Shown here in pieces: positions 1 to 6,999 of a DNA stretch of 12,260 bases (the first letter of the stretch is position 1; each line of letters opens with the position of its first letter). The DNA lies in the NCBI GenBank assembly GCA_903895005.1, contig CAITSH010000364.1, forward strand, positions 1 through 12,260, read 5' to 3'. The notes beneath the pieces are model-generated. The model saw nothing but the letters and a program-made list of their open reading frames with translations. It did no database searches and had not been told where the DNA came from. The stretch is from an uncultured Pseudomonadota bacterium. Lineage in GTDB: Bacteria > Pseudomonadota > Gammaproteobacteria > Burkholderiales > SG8-39. Position numbers and translations under genes: made by a program.

Positions 1-1183
1 CCTGCGAGCAATAGCCGATACGCGCCTTTTCCGCCCACTTCACCGTACCGTAGTCGGACTTGAGGCCACCGGGCGCGTCTGCCAGCAGGCAGCGCAGCAG
101 GCTCGTTTTGCCGATACCGTTGGGGCCGATGATCGCGACCTTCTCGCCCGCCTCAAAGGCCAGGTTGAGGTTCTTGAACAGCGGCTTGTCGTAGGCCTTG
201 GACAAATCCGTCACCTCGACAGCAAGCCGGTGCAGCTTGTCCTTTTCATCGTAGTCAAATCGGATAAAGGGATACTGCCGGCTCGAGGGCTTGACGTCCT
301 CAATCTTGATTTTTTCGATCTGGCGAGCGCGCGAGGTGGCCTGGCGCGCCTTCGACTTGTTGGCGGAAAAACGCCGCACGAAGTCCTGCAGTTCTGCGAC
401 CTTCTCTTTCGCCTTGGTGTTGGCCGCGAGTTGCTGCGAGCGCACCGTGGTCGAGGCGAGCATGTATTCATCATAATTGCCCGGGTACACGCGCAGCTCG
501 CCGTAATCAAGGTCGGCGACATGGGTGCAGACACTGTTCAGAAAGTGGCGGTCGTGCGAAATGATCACCATGGTCGAGTTGCGCTGGTTGAGGATGTCCT
601 CCAGCCAGCGGATCGAGTTGATGTCCAGGTTGTTGGTCGGCTCATCGAGCAACATGATGTCCGGATCGGCAAAGAGCACCTGCGCCAGCAGCACGCGCAG
701 CTTCCAGCCCGGCGCCACCGCACTCATCGGTCCCGCGTGCTGCTCAATCGGGATGCCAACGCCCATCAGCAGTTCGCCGGCGCGCGCCTCGGCTGTGTAG
801 CCGCCGAACTCGGCGTACTTGGCTTCAAGCTCAGCCGCGTGCATGTAGTCTTCGTCACTCGCCTCGGTGTTGGCGTAAATCGAGTCTCGCTCGCTCATCG
901 CCGCCCACATCTGGTCGTGGCCCATCAACACCACGTCGAGCACGCGCGTGTCCTCATAGGCGAACTGATCCTGGCGCAGTTTTCCGAGGCGCTCGTTACG
1001 GTCGATCGCCACACTGCCGGCGCTTTGCTCGAGATCGCCGCCAAGGATTTTCATGAAGGTGGACTTGCCGCAACCGTTGGCGCCGATAAGCCCGTAGCGG
1101 TTGCCGTCGCCGAACTTGACGGTGACGCCTTCGAACAGCGGCTTGGCGCCGAACTGAATGGTGATGCCTGAGGTGACGATCAA
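1..1183 (-). CDS. ybiT: ABC-F family ATPase YbiT, 3' end outside the window
   Basis: This is a soluble, ribosome-associated ABC-F protein with two ATPase domains and no membrane part. The family acts at the ribosomal E site during translation; the exact role of YbiT is poorly defined. 394 residues are visible of about 530 usual. Domain 1 has Walker A GANGCGKS (34-41), the YbiT-specific signature variant [10 protein letters not shown] (about 154-163) in place of LSGGQ, Walker [13 protein letters not shown] (176-187) and the switch histidine H210. A basic, helical linker follows (about 243-300, with [19 protein letters not shown]). Domain 2 starts near 320 with Walker A GPNGIGKT (353-360); its signature and Walker B lie beyond the left edge. 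I place the start at a TTG (1183-1181) because homologs begin at this point (M-[IL]-V-[ST]-S) and GGAA lies about 5 nt upstream; no in-frame ATG is near. The large plus-strand frame over the same DNA is a shadow. Confidence 0.93.
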   Translation of the reverse strand, partial: MIVTSGITIQFGAKPLFEGVTVKFGDGNRYGLIGANGCGKSTFMKILGGDLEQSAGSVAIDRNERLGKLRQDQFAYEDTRVLDVVLMGHDQMWAAMSERDSIYANTEASDEDYMHAAELEAKYAEFGGYTAEARAGELLMGVGIPIEQHAGPMSAVAPGWKLRVLLAQVLFADPDIMLLDEPTNNLDINSIRWLEDILNQRNSTMVIISHDRHFLNSVCTHVADLDYGELRVYPGNYDEYMLASTTVRSQQLAANTKAKEKVAELQDFVRRFSANKSKARQATSRARQIEKIKIEDVKPSSRQYPFIRFDYDEKDKLHRLAVEVTDLSKAYDKPLFKNLNLAFEAGEKVAIIGPNGIGKTSLLRCLLADAPGGLKSDYGTVKWAEKARIGYCSQ

Positions 1184-1424
1184 GGTGTTTCCAATAAGAG
1201 GGAATTTTGGCGCGACATGAATCGCGCGAAGGGGCGCATTTTACCGGAATACGCTGTCAAAAGAGCGCTTTTGCAGCGCTAAAACAGCCTAATTCACGGC
1301 ATTTCTCGTTTCTCCGCTTCAGCGGCATTGACACTGTCCATGCGGCTCGCGCCGCCGCGGGCCGGTTGACGAAAGGCGCGCGCTAAGACGACCATGCCGG
1401 ACAAGGAACAACAAGGACATCGCC
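1184..1424. promoter_or_regulatory. Divergent intergenic region between ybiT (minus) and the NTF2-like gene (plus)
   Basis: 241 bases without a gene, holding the promoters for both directions, though no clean -35/-10 pair is visible. Two AGCGCT palindromes (1264-1269 and 1275-1280) stand 11 bp apart and can pair with each other; on the minus strand that hairpin is followed by CTTTT. Closer to ybiT, GCGCGA (1210-1215) and TCGCGC (1222-1227) form a perfect 6-bp inverted repeat in the leader. A 12-codon reading frame on the minus strand (ATG at 1218, TGA at 1182-1180) ends overlapping the TTG start of ybiT. On the plus strand AAGGA at about 1412-1416 serves the GTG at 1425. Confidence 0.45.
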
Positions 1425-1838
1425 GTGAACATCGAGCAATTCATGCAGGGCTACAAAGAAGCCTGGGAAGGCCGTGACCCGGAGCGCTTTTGCCGTCTGT
1501 TTGCCGCCGAAGGCGAATATCACAACACCCCCTTCGCCGTGCAGCGCGGCCACGCGCAACTCGCCGCCTACTGGCAACGCATCAAGCTGCAGGAGGACAT
1601 TACCCTGGACTACGACATCCTCGGTGACGGAATCGCGCAATGGCATGTGACTTACCAGGTCGCATCCGAAGACTTGTTCAAGATCTGGGCCGCTTCCACC
1701 GGCACCACCCTGCCGGCGCGAAAGCCGGGCGACCCGCTGCCGCGGCTCGTGCTTGACGGCGTTCTGGTCGCCGACTTCGACACCGATGGTCTGTGCCGGG
1801 TCTGCCGCATCTGGTGGCACAGCATGCCACTCCCCTGA
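1425..1838 (+). CDS. NTF2/SnoaL-like small protein
   Basis: A 137-residue protein of the cone-shaped alpha+beta barrel (NTF2/SnoaL-like) type. Visible marks are the opening helix MNIEQFMQGYKEAWEGRD, the early segment RLFAAEGEYHNTPF (24-37) and the pairing of H43 and W50 with a later strand ending RVCRIWWHS (125-133), typical of limonene-epoxide-hydrolase-like or SnoaL-like folds. No signal peptide or membrane segment is seen, so it is probably cytoplasmic. The start is GTG, with AAGGA about 8 nt upstream; the nearby ATG at 1394 is in another frame. It stands alone, 153 nt before the next gene, so co-transcription is possible but not shown. Substrate and reaction cannot be inferred: members include isomerases, hydrolases and non-catalytic binding proteins. 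Family assignment is moderately sure; function is unknown. Confidence 0.8.
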   Translation: MNIEQFMQGYKEAWEGRDPERFCRLFAAEGEYHNTPFAVQRGHAQLAAYWQRIKLQEDITLDYDILGDGIAQWHVTYQVASEDLFKIWAASTGTTLPARKPGDPLPRLVLDGVLVADFDTDGLCRVCRIWWHSMPLP

Positions 1839-1991
1839 AGCGCGGGAACGCTGCCTCGCCGCAACGCGAACAAGAATCGGCCCCGCCAAAATGCGTCGTG
1901 TGCGCTCTGCTAAACTCAGGCTTCTGACAGCGTTGCGAATGGACTGCGTCGCCACGCGAAGATAACGACAACACCGCACGGGAGGATTCAC

Positions 1992-2798
1992 ATGCACAAG
2001 CTTGCCGCCGCCCTCATTTCAATCTCTTTTTTGACTGCCTGCTCAATGACACCGACCACGCCCGCCCCCTCCGCCACCGCCGTTTCCCAGCTCGCGCCCA
2101 CCGGCAAACTGCGCGCCGCCATCAACTACGGCAACGCCGTGCTGGCACGGCGCGATGCCGCCAGTGACGAAGTTGCGGGCGTATCGGTGGACCTCGCGCG
2201 AGAGCTCGCCAAGCGCCTGGGCGTCGAAGTTCAGCTGCTGCCCTTTGACGCCGCCAACAAGTCGGTTGAGGCGATCAAAAACAAGCAGGCCGACATCGCC
2301 TTTTTCGCAATCGACCCGGCCCGCGGTGTTGACACCGACTACACCGCGGCCTACGTCGTCATCGAGGGTACTTACGTCGTGCGCAACGACTCGCCGATCA
2401 AGGTGAATGCCGAGGTTGACAAGGCCGGCACCCGTATCGCGGTCGCCGCAAAAAGCGCCTACGACCTGTTCCTGACGCGCGAGATCAAGCAAGCCTCCCT
2501 CGAGCGCACTGTCACCTCCGGTGGCGTCATCGACATGTTCATAGACAAAAAACTCGACGTCGCCGCGGGGGTGAAGCAGCAACTCGAAAAGGACATGAAG
2601 CGTATTCCGGGCCTGCGCATGCTCGACGGCCGCTTCATGGAAATCAACCAGGCCATGGGCACCTCCAAAGGCCGCGATGAGGGCATCAAGTACATGCGCG
2701 CCTTTGTCGAAGATATGAAGGCCTCGGGCTTTGTCGCCGCGGCACTCGAACGCCACAAGATTGATGGCGTGGCGGTTGCGCCGGCGGCAAGACCCTAA
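1992..2798 (+). CDS. Family-3 solute-binding lipoprotein, orphan ABC-type SBP
   Basis: A 268-residue periplasmic binding protein of the SBP_bac_3 (amino-acid/opine type) family. A lipoprotein signal peptide is clear: K3, a hydrophobic core, then lipobox L14-T15-A16-C17. Ser at +2 predicts Lol-dependent outer-membrane sorting if the standard +2 rule holds. After a Thr/Pro/Ala-rich linker (18-36) the fold starts at GKLRAAINYGNAVL (38-51). VAGVSVDLARELAKRLGVEV (61-80) matches the conserved family segment, and KQADIAFFAID (98-108) is the lobe-I 'aDi' motif. The start is ATG with a strong GGAGG at 1981-1985 and a 6-nt spacer. No permease or ATPase gene is near, so it either feeds a transporter elsewhere or acts as a sensor or scavenger. 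The VOC gene follows after 4 nt and is probably translationally coupled. The ligand is not predictable. Confidence 0.88.
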   Translation: MHKLAAALISISFLTACSMTPTTPAPSATAVSQLAPTGKLRAAINYGNAVLARRDAASDEVAGVSVDLARELAKRLGVEVQLLPFDAANKSVEAIKNKQADIAFFAIDPARGVDTDYTAAYVVIEGTYVVRNDSPIKVNAEVDKAGTRIAVAAKSAYDLFLTREIKQASLERTVTSGGVIDMFIDKKLDVAAGVKQQLEKDMKRIPGLRMLDGRFMEINQAMGTSKGRDEGIKYMRAFVEDMKASGFVAAALERHKIDGVAVAPAARP

Positions 2799-2802
2799 TC
2801 AC

Positions 2803-3207
2803 ATGAGCCTAATCGGCGGAGTCGACCACCTCGTCCTGACCGTAAAGGACATCGAAGAGACCACGCGCTTTTTCGAGCGCGCTCTTGGCATGCAACGGGA
2901 ATTTTTCCGCGGCCCCGAAGGTCAGCCGCGCCACGCCTTGCTGTTCGGGCAGCAAAAAATCAACCTGCAGGACGCCGCCACCGAAACGCCGACCAAGGCG
3001 CGCGTGCCCACGCTTGGCGCCGGCGACTTCTGCCTCGTCGCCGACGTGCCTCTCGATGACGTTATCGCCCACCTGAAAACCGAGGGTATTGCTATTGACA
3101 CCGGTCCTGTGTCGCGGCGCGGCGCGCTGGGCGCCATGCGCTCGATCTATTTACGCGATCCGGACGGCAATCTGGTTGAAGTCTGCGAGTACCCCAAAGT
3201 CACCTGA
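2803..3207 (+). CDS. VOC/glyoxalase-fold protein, STM3117-like
   Basis: A 134-residue single-domain vicinal-oxygen-chelate protein built from two beta-alpha-beta-beta-beta modules. VDHLVLTVKDIEETTRFFERALGM (7-30) is the first-strand and helix signature. RHALLFGQQKINLQ (43-56) and the closing segment SIYLRDPDGNLVEVCEY (114-130) match the STM3117-like branch, named after a Salmonella protein linked to macrophage survival and called lactoylglutathione lyase-like. H9, H44 and E126 are candidate metal ligands, by family position. Homologs start at about this ATG; a longer frame opening at 2731 overlaps the preceding gene and its extra 24 residues look non-native. Only 4 nt separate it from the upstream stop and its own ribosome site is weak, so translational coupling is likely. 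The substrate is unknown: glyoxalase, dioxygenase or antibiotic-binding roles are all possible. The convergent stem-loop repeat at 3220-3254 follows. Confidence 0.87.
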   Translation: MSLIGGVDHLVLTVKDIEETTRFFERALGMQREFFRGPEGQPRHALLFGQQKINLQDAATETPTKARVPTLGAGDFCLVADVPLDDVIAHLKTEGIAIDTGPVSRRGALGAMRSIYLRDPDGNLVEVCEYPKVT

Positions 3208-3219
3208 AACCTGACAATA

Positions 3220-3254
3220 GGCTGGAAACCCGCGCCAGGCGGCGCTTTCCAGCC
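3220..3254. repeat. Stem-loop repeat, copy 1, in the VOC/Bug convergent gap
   Basis: A perfect 9-bp outer stem, GGCTGGAAA (3220-3228) with TTTCCAGCC (3246-3254), continues into an inner 5-bp stem, GCGCC (3232-3236) with GGCGC (3241-3245), around the loop AGGC; CCC bulges on the left arm. The 31-base core (3222-3252) matches the reverse complement of copy 3 (11161-11191) at 27 of 31 positions. It lies between the stops of two convergent genes and so may end transcription in both directions. No T-tract follows on either strand, so it is not a textbook intrinsic terminator. Confidence 0.7.
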
Positions 3255-3321
3255 CATGCCTACGATGGATACACAGCCTGACAAGACATCTGTCTGAGGC
3301 GAATCCGTCTTCGCGAATTAC

Positions 3322-4302
3322 TCAGTCGAGTTTGACGTTGGCGTTCTTGATGCGCTGCTCGTACTTGGCGCGATCCTTGACGAGAAAGGCGGCAAACTGG
3401 TCCGGCCCCATTTCGAAGGGATCCAGGCCGAGATCGAGCACCACGCGCTTGCGGTAATCGGGCGCCTGAACGACGCGCAACACGTCGGCGGCGATGCGAT
3501 CGATGATGGGACGCGGCGTTCCCGTCGGAGCCGCAATGCCGAACCACGAACGCGCCTCGAAATTCGGCACACCCGCTTCGCTGAACGTCGGCACATCGGG
3601 CACCAGCGGCTGGCGCTGCAGGCTTGCCACGCCGAGGCCGCGCATCTTGCCGGCCTTGATCTGCGGTACCGCGGGTCCGATGGCGGCGAAGGCCATGTCG
3701 ATCTGCCCGCCGGCAAGCGCCTGCATCACATCCGCCGTGCCCTTGAACGGCACGTGCAGCAACTTGATGCCTACAGCCGAGGCAAAGGCTTCCATGTCCA
3801 GGTGCACCACGCTGCCAGGTCCAAAGCTGCCGTAGGAAAGCACGCCGGGTTTTTGCTTGGCCAGTGCAATCAATTCGGCAAGGTTCTTGGCCGGCACCGA
3901 GGCGTTGGTCACCAGGATCAGCGTCGTACTCGCCACGTTGACCACCGGGACGAGGTCTTTGACCGGGTCGTAGGGCAGTTTGTTGTAGAGGTACTGGTTC
4001 GACGAAAGCGACGGGTCATTTGCGAACAGCAGCGTATAGCCGTCGGCGGGCTGCTTGGCGACGTAATCGGTTCCAATGATGGCATTGGCACCGGGCTTGT
4101 TCTCGACCACCACGGGCGTGCCGTTCCACAACTGCTGCAGCCCGGTGGCCAGGTTGCGGCCCAGAATGTCGACCGGACCGCCGGCCGGATAGGACACGAT
4201 GATCTTGACCGGCTTTGACGGCCACTGCTGCGCGGCGGCAGGTCCCATGCTCAAGGCCAGCAGACTGAATACGGCGACTACGGAACATGCGATTTTTTTC
4301 AC
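3322..4302 (-). CDS. Bug/TctC-family periplasmic tricarboxylate-type binding protein
   Basis: A 326-residue extracytoplasmic receptor of the Bug (TctC) family, usually binding carboxylates or small aromatic or amide ligands for tripartite tricarboxylate transporters, or working as an orphan. It has a Sec signal peptide: MKK, a hydrophobic core, then PAAA|QQWPSKP with predicted cleavage after A24. Family marks are KIIVSYPAGGPVDILGR (33-49), VVVENKPGANAIIG (about 63-76), the ADGYTLLF segment, and PFKG followed by ALAGGQIDMAF in the middle. I choose GTG at 4302-4300 because AGGGAG (plus strand 4308-4313) lies 5 nt upstream and the signal peptide then starts with the usual MKK; an ATG eight codons earlier has no such site. 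It starts 26 nt after the molybdenum hydroxylase stop, so the two are co-transcribed. No TctA or TctB membrane genes are in view. Confidence 0.92.
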   Translation of the reverse strand: MKKIACSVVAVFSLLALSMGPAAAQQWPSKPVKIIVSYPAGGPVDILGRNLATGLQQLWNGTPVVVENKPGANAIIGTDYVAKQPADGYTLLFANDPSLSSNQYLYNKLPYDPVKDLVPVVNVASTTLILVTNASVPAKNLAELIALAKQKPGVLSYGSFGPGSVVHLDMEAFASAVGIKLLHVPFKGTADVMQALAGGQIDMAFAAIGPAVPQIKAGKMRGLGVASLQRQPLVPDVPTFSEAGVPNFEARSWFGIAAPTGTPRPIIDRIAADVLRVVQAPDYRKRVVLDLGLDPFEMGPDQFAAFLVKDRAKYEQRIKNANVKLD

Positions 4303-4328
4303 GATGACTCCCTGGTTGGACTGCAAGA

Positions 4329-6701
4329 TTAGGTTTGCCGCGCTTCTTGGAGCAAGCGGTGAACACGCGCAGAGCTGAGCGGTCCGCGTCGAATGACAAT
4401 GCCAAATGGCCTGAGCGCATCTTCGACCGCATTGGCGATGGCTGCGGGGGGGCCGATCGCCCCACCCTCACCCAGGCCCTTGACCCCCAGCGGGTTGCGC
4501 GTCGACAGGCTCTCGATATGGTCGAGCTCAATGGGCGGCATGTCCGAAGCGATGGGCATGGCGTAGTCCATGAAGCTGCCGGTGAGCGGCTGGCCTGCAT
4601 CGTCGTAAATCATTTCTTCTCGCAGGATGCCGCCTATGCCCTGCATGATGCCGCCGACCACCTGGGCATCGGCAAGCAGCGGATTGACGACGCGGCCGCA
4701 GTCGTGCACAACGATGTAGCGCTCCAGCGTCACCACACCAGTGGCCGGGTCGATGCTGACTACCACGGCGTGCGCTGCGCTCGAATAGGTCACCGTTGGC
4801 GGCACAAAATACGCCGTGTCGGCGAGCAGGCCATCGCCGGGCGCCCCCTGCTTCAACACCATCTTGGCCGCCGCCTGCGACACCTGGGCGATCGACATGG
4901 CGCGCTCGGGTATGCCCTTGGTGCGGATCTGTCCGCCGACAATTTCCAGGTCGGGCACCGCCGTCTCCATCAAGCCGGAGGCGATTTCGAGGGTGCGGTC
5001 TTTTACCTTGAGCGCAGCCTTGTGGATGGCGTTGCCGGCGGTTACGGTGCTGCGGCTGGCGATGGTACCTATGCCGTAGGCGATGGTCGCGGTGTCGCCG
5101 CCGACCACATCAACCGATTCAAAGGGCACGCCCAGCGCGTCAGCGGTGATCTGCGCGTACACGGTGCGATGTCCCTGGCCCTGGCTGCAGGCGCCGGTCG
5201 CCACCTGCACCCGCCCCGAGGGAAGCACGCGCACCACGGCGCCTTCAAAGGGCCCCATGCCCGAGCCCTCCACATACAGAGCAAAGCCGACGCCGAGCAG
5301 TTTGCCACCGGGCGTTGCTGATTTTTGCGCCGCGCGGATCTCATCGAGCCTGACCATCGTACGCGCGCGTTTCAGCAGCTCGGGGAAATTGCCGGAGTCA
5401 TAGACCTGCGGATTGCCGTCGCGATACAACAGCCCGGTGTCGTAGGGCATCGCCTCGGCCTTTACAAGGTTGCGCGCGCGCACATCGGCCGGGTCCATGC
5501 CGAGCTTCGCCGCCAGCCGGTCGATGATGCGCTCCATCGCAAACACCGCCTCGGGCCGGCCCGCGCCGCGATAAGGCGTGGTGAAACAGGTGTTGGTCAG
5601 CGCCGCGCGCACCGAGATATGCGCATTGGGCACGTGGTAGGCGCCCAGCAGGTGCGACAAGGTGTTGTAAGGCACCACCAGGCCGATCACGTTATAGGCG
5701 CCAAAATTGACAACCACGTCATCGCGCACGGCAAGAATGTTGCCGTCCTTGTCGGCGGCCATAGAAATTCGATGAACCTGATCTCGCGCATGCGCCGCCG
5801 CAGTCAGGTTCTCGCCGCGCTCCTCGACCCAGCGCACCGGGCGGCCGAGTTCACGCGCGGCAAAGGGTACCAGCGCATCCTCCACCGCCTGAATGCCTTT
5901 TTGCCCGAAGCCGCCGCCGACGTCGCAGGCCACCACGCGGATGCGCTCCACCGGCATGCGCAGCGTGCTGGCAAGAATGGTCTGCAACACGTGCGGCGTT
6001 TGCGTGCTCGCCCAGACCGTCAGCGCACCGCTGAACGGCTCAACGACTGTGAGGATACCGCGCGTTTCCATCGGCGAGGCAACGTAGCGGTGGGTGCGGA
6101 ACTCCTCTTCGACCACCACCGCGGCACCGGAAAACGCAGCGTCCGGGTCGCCTTTGCCCGTGGCCACTGACAGCGCAAGATTGGTCTTCCATGCCGGCTC
6201 CACCAGAGGCGCGCCGGGCTTGAGCGCTTCGACGGGGTCGGTGACCACAGGCAGGTTGTCGTATTCGACTTCGACCAGCTCGAGCGCATCAAGGGCGGCG
6301 ATACGGCTCTCGGCGACAATCATCGCCACCGGGTGGCCGACGTAGGTGACTTTTTCCGCCGGGAACAGCGGGATCGGATGCAACCGGTCGAGTGGCTTGA
6401 GTTCGCGCTGCAGGCGCTCGGGCGTGTGCACCTCGCCTGAAACGCAAATCGGCTCGGTGGTTTGCGCGGTGTCCGCCGAGGTGAACACCGCGACGACCCC
6501 GCTCGCGGCTCGAGCAGCGCTCGTTTCGATACGAAGAATATTTGCATGCGCGTGGGGGCTGCGCACAAACACCGCGTGCAACGTGCCCTGCGGACTCAGG
6601 TCGGCGAGGTATTGCCCCTTGCCGCGCAGCAGACGATCGTCTTCGACGCGGCGAACCGACTTGCCTATCATGGTGGAGGATCCGGTCGGGTTTTGCGCCA
6701 T
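4329..6701 (-). CDS. Form II CoxL-like molybdenum hydroxylase large subunit
   Basis: A 790-residue molybdopterin-cytosine-dinucleotide-binding subunit of the xanthine dehydrogenase/aerobic CO dehydrogenase family; such enzymes hydroxylate aldehydes, N-heterocycles or related compounds with water oxygen. IGKSVRRVEDDRLLRGKGQY (12-31) opens the aldehyde oxidase a/b hammerhead domain (to about 160). The molybdenum domain carries GGGFGQKG (262-269), the active-site loop PYRGAGRPE (376-384), QGQGHRT (507-513) and KGLGEGGAIGP (741-751), with E745 the expected catalytic base. The loop is the RGAGR form, not the AYRCSFR of true CO dehydrogenase, so CO oxidation is unlikely. The start at 6701 has GGAG 6 nt upstream; a reading 34 codons longer lacks this support. 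Length is normal. The FAD and 2Fe-2S subunits that normally accompany it are absent from both flanks. Downstream is the Bug binding protein, suggesting it handles an imported ligand; the substrate is unknown. Confidence 0.93.
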   Translation of the reverse strand: MAQNPTGSSTMIGKSVRRVEDDRLLRGKGQYLADLSPQGTLHAVFVRSPHAHANILRIETSAARAASGVVAVFTSADTAQTTEPICVSGEVHTPERLQRELKPLDRLHPIPLFPAEKVTYVGHPVAMIVAESRIAALDALELVEVEYDNLPVVTDPVEALKPGAPLVEPAWKTNLALSVATGKGDPDAAFSGAAVVVEEEFRTHRYVASPMETRGILTVVEPFSGALTVWASTQTPHVLQTILASTLRMPVERIRVVACDVGGGFGQKGIQAVEDALVPFAARELGRPVRWVEERGENLTAAAHARDQVHRISMAADKDGNILAVRDDVVVNFGAYNVIGLVVPYNTLSHLLGAYHVPNAHISVRAALTNTCFTTPYRGAGRPEAVFAMERIIDRLAAKLGMDPADVRARNLVKAEAMPYDTGLLYRDGNPQVYDSGNFPELLKRARTMVRLDEIRAAQKSATPGGKLLGVGFALYVEGSGMGPFEGAVVRVLPSGRVQVATGACSQGQGHRTVYAQITADALGVPFESVDVVGGDTATIAYGIGTIASRSTVTAGNAIHKAALKVKDRTLEIASGLMETAVPDLEIVGGQIRTKGIPERAMSIAQVSQAAAKMVLKQGAPGDGLLADTAYFVPPTVTYSSAAHAVVVSIDPATGVVTLERYIVVHDCGRVVNPLLADAQVVGGIMQGIGGILREEMIYDDAGQPLTGSFMDYAMPIASDMPPIELDHIESLSTRNPLGVKGLGEGGAIGPPAAIANAVEDALRPFGIVIRRGPLSSARVHRLLQEARQT

Positions 6702-6733
6702 GCAATACTCCGTAATGTACTTTTCACCAAACG

Positions 6734-6749
6734 ACAGTCGAACGACTGT
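6734..6749. promoter_or_regulatory. Perfect 7-bp inverted repeat in the hydroxylase leader
   Basis: ACAGTCG (6734-6740), AA, CGACTGT (6743-6749). It lies 33-48 nt upstream of the hydroxylase ATG. With a 2-nt spacer it is better explained as a dimeric-protein operator than as an RNA hairpin, because a two-base loop is too tight unless the innermost pairs open. No regulator is identified. Confidence 0.35.
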
Positions 6750-6815
6750 GGAACAAAATTGACTCGAGCATATATCGTTACAAGCACGCAGGAGCGCATG
6801 CACGGCAACGCGTTT

Positions 6816-6831
6816 GTTTCATATATAAAAC
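6816..6831. promoter_or_regulatory. Operator-like palindrome A
   Basis: GTTTCATATATAAAAC. It agrees at 15 of 16 positions with the perfect palindrome GTTTCATATATGAAAC. It lies about 115 nt upstream of the hydroxylase start, where an operator or core promoter is expected. The shape would suit a dimeric helix-turn-helix regulator (IclR or GntR type is my inference); none is encoded next to it. Confidence 0.45.
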
Positions 6832-6834
6832 ATC

Positions 6835-6850
6835 GATTTTTATATGAAAT
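6835..6850. promoter_or_regulatory. Operator-like palindrome B
   Basis: GATTTTTATATGAAAT, 12 of 16 against the same palindrome, with its right half (TATATGAAA) intact. It starts 19 bp from site A, so both lie on roughly the same helix face, which suits cooperative binding. TTTCATATA of site A and TATATGAAA of site B also form a 9-bp inverted repeat. Confidence 0.35.
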
Positions 6851-6895
6851 ACAGTGTTTCAAAGATGACCAAATGTGTCAACAAGCTCAGCACTT

Positions 6896-6911
6896 GATTC
6901 ACATATGAGAC
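6896..6911. promoter_or_regulatory. Operator-like palindrome C
   Basis: GATTCACATATGAGAC, 13 of 16 against the same palindrome and itself largely symmetric around CATATG. It is nearer to msrA (89 nt from its start) than sites A and B, so it might affect either promoter. Confidence 0.3.
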
Positions 6912-6999
6912 GGCATGGGCCACGGCGCTCGCGCACAAATGCAAGCTTTGTCCGTTCCCCGAGACCAACACGCACGACATTACCAATGAAAGCCTTGTA

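Larger units (their letters stand above)
6702..6999. promoter_or_regulatory. Divergent control region, hydroxylase operon (minus) and msrA (plus)
   Basis: 298 bases without a convincing gene and distinctly more AT-rich than the surroundings. It holds three related 16-bp palindromes (listed separately), a 7-bp inverted repeat near the hydroxylase start, and TTGACA on the minus strand (plus strand 6876-6881). No -10 hexamer at proper spacing could be assigned with confidence. Just before msrA a four-codon frame (ATG at 6986, TAA at 6998-7000) shares its last base with the msrA ATG. Confidence 0.5.

Noticed and set aside
230..1171. Plus-strand 313-codon open frame
   Set aside because: It lies antisense to ybiT, whose reading gives a textbook ABC-F protein; the plus-strand translation shows no family features.
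1238..1260. TTGACA and TAAAAT on the minus strand as a ybiT promoter
   Set aside because: The spacer is only 11 nt, too short for a sigma-70 promoter; either hexamer may be used with another partner, but I cannot show it.
1328..1333. TTGACA on the plus strand as a -35 box for the NTF2-like gene
   Set aside because: No -10-like hexamer occurs 16-18 nt downstream; the region there is pure GC-rich sequence.
1383..1997. Minus-strand 204-codon frame over the NTF2-like gene
   Set aside because: The plus-strand gene has an NTF2-like pattern and a ribosome site; the minus-strand frame has neither.
2043..2756. Minus-strand 237-codon frame over the binding-protein gene
   Set aside because: It is antisense to a clear SBP lipoprotein and ends in a poly-Gly artefact.
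2731..2802. Longer start for the VOC protein
   Set aside because: The 24 extra residues overlap the upstream gene, are Arg-rich and do not fit the VOC N-terminus; the ATG at 2803 does.
4335..6170. Two long plus-strand frames (4335-5321 and 5325-6170)
   Set aside because: Both are antisense to the molybdenum hydroxylase; their His/Arg/Ala-rich translations are typical mirror frames of GC-rich coding DNA.
4329..6701. True aerobic CO dehydrogenase (coxL)
   Set aside because: The active-site loop lacks the AYRCSFR motif with its cysteine; it reads PYRGAGR, the form II type of unknown substrate.
6702..6803. 34-codon N-terminal extension of the molybdenum hydroxylase
   Set aside because: GGAG sits 6 nt before the inner ATG (6701), and family proteins begin close to the IGKSVRRVED motif.
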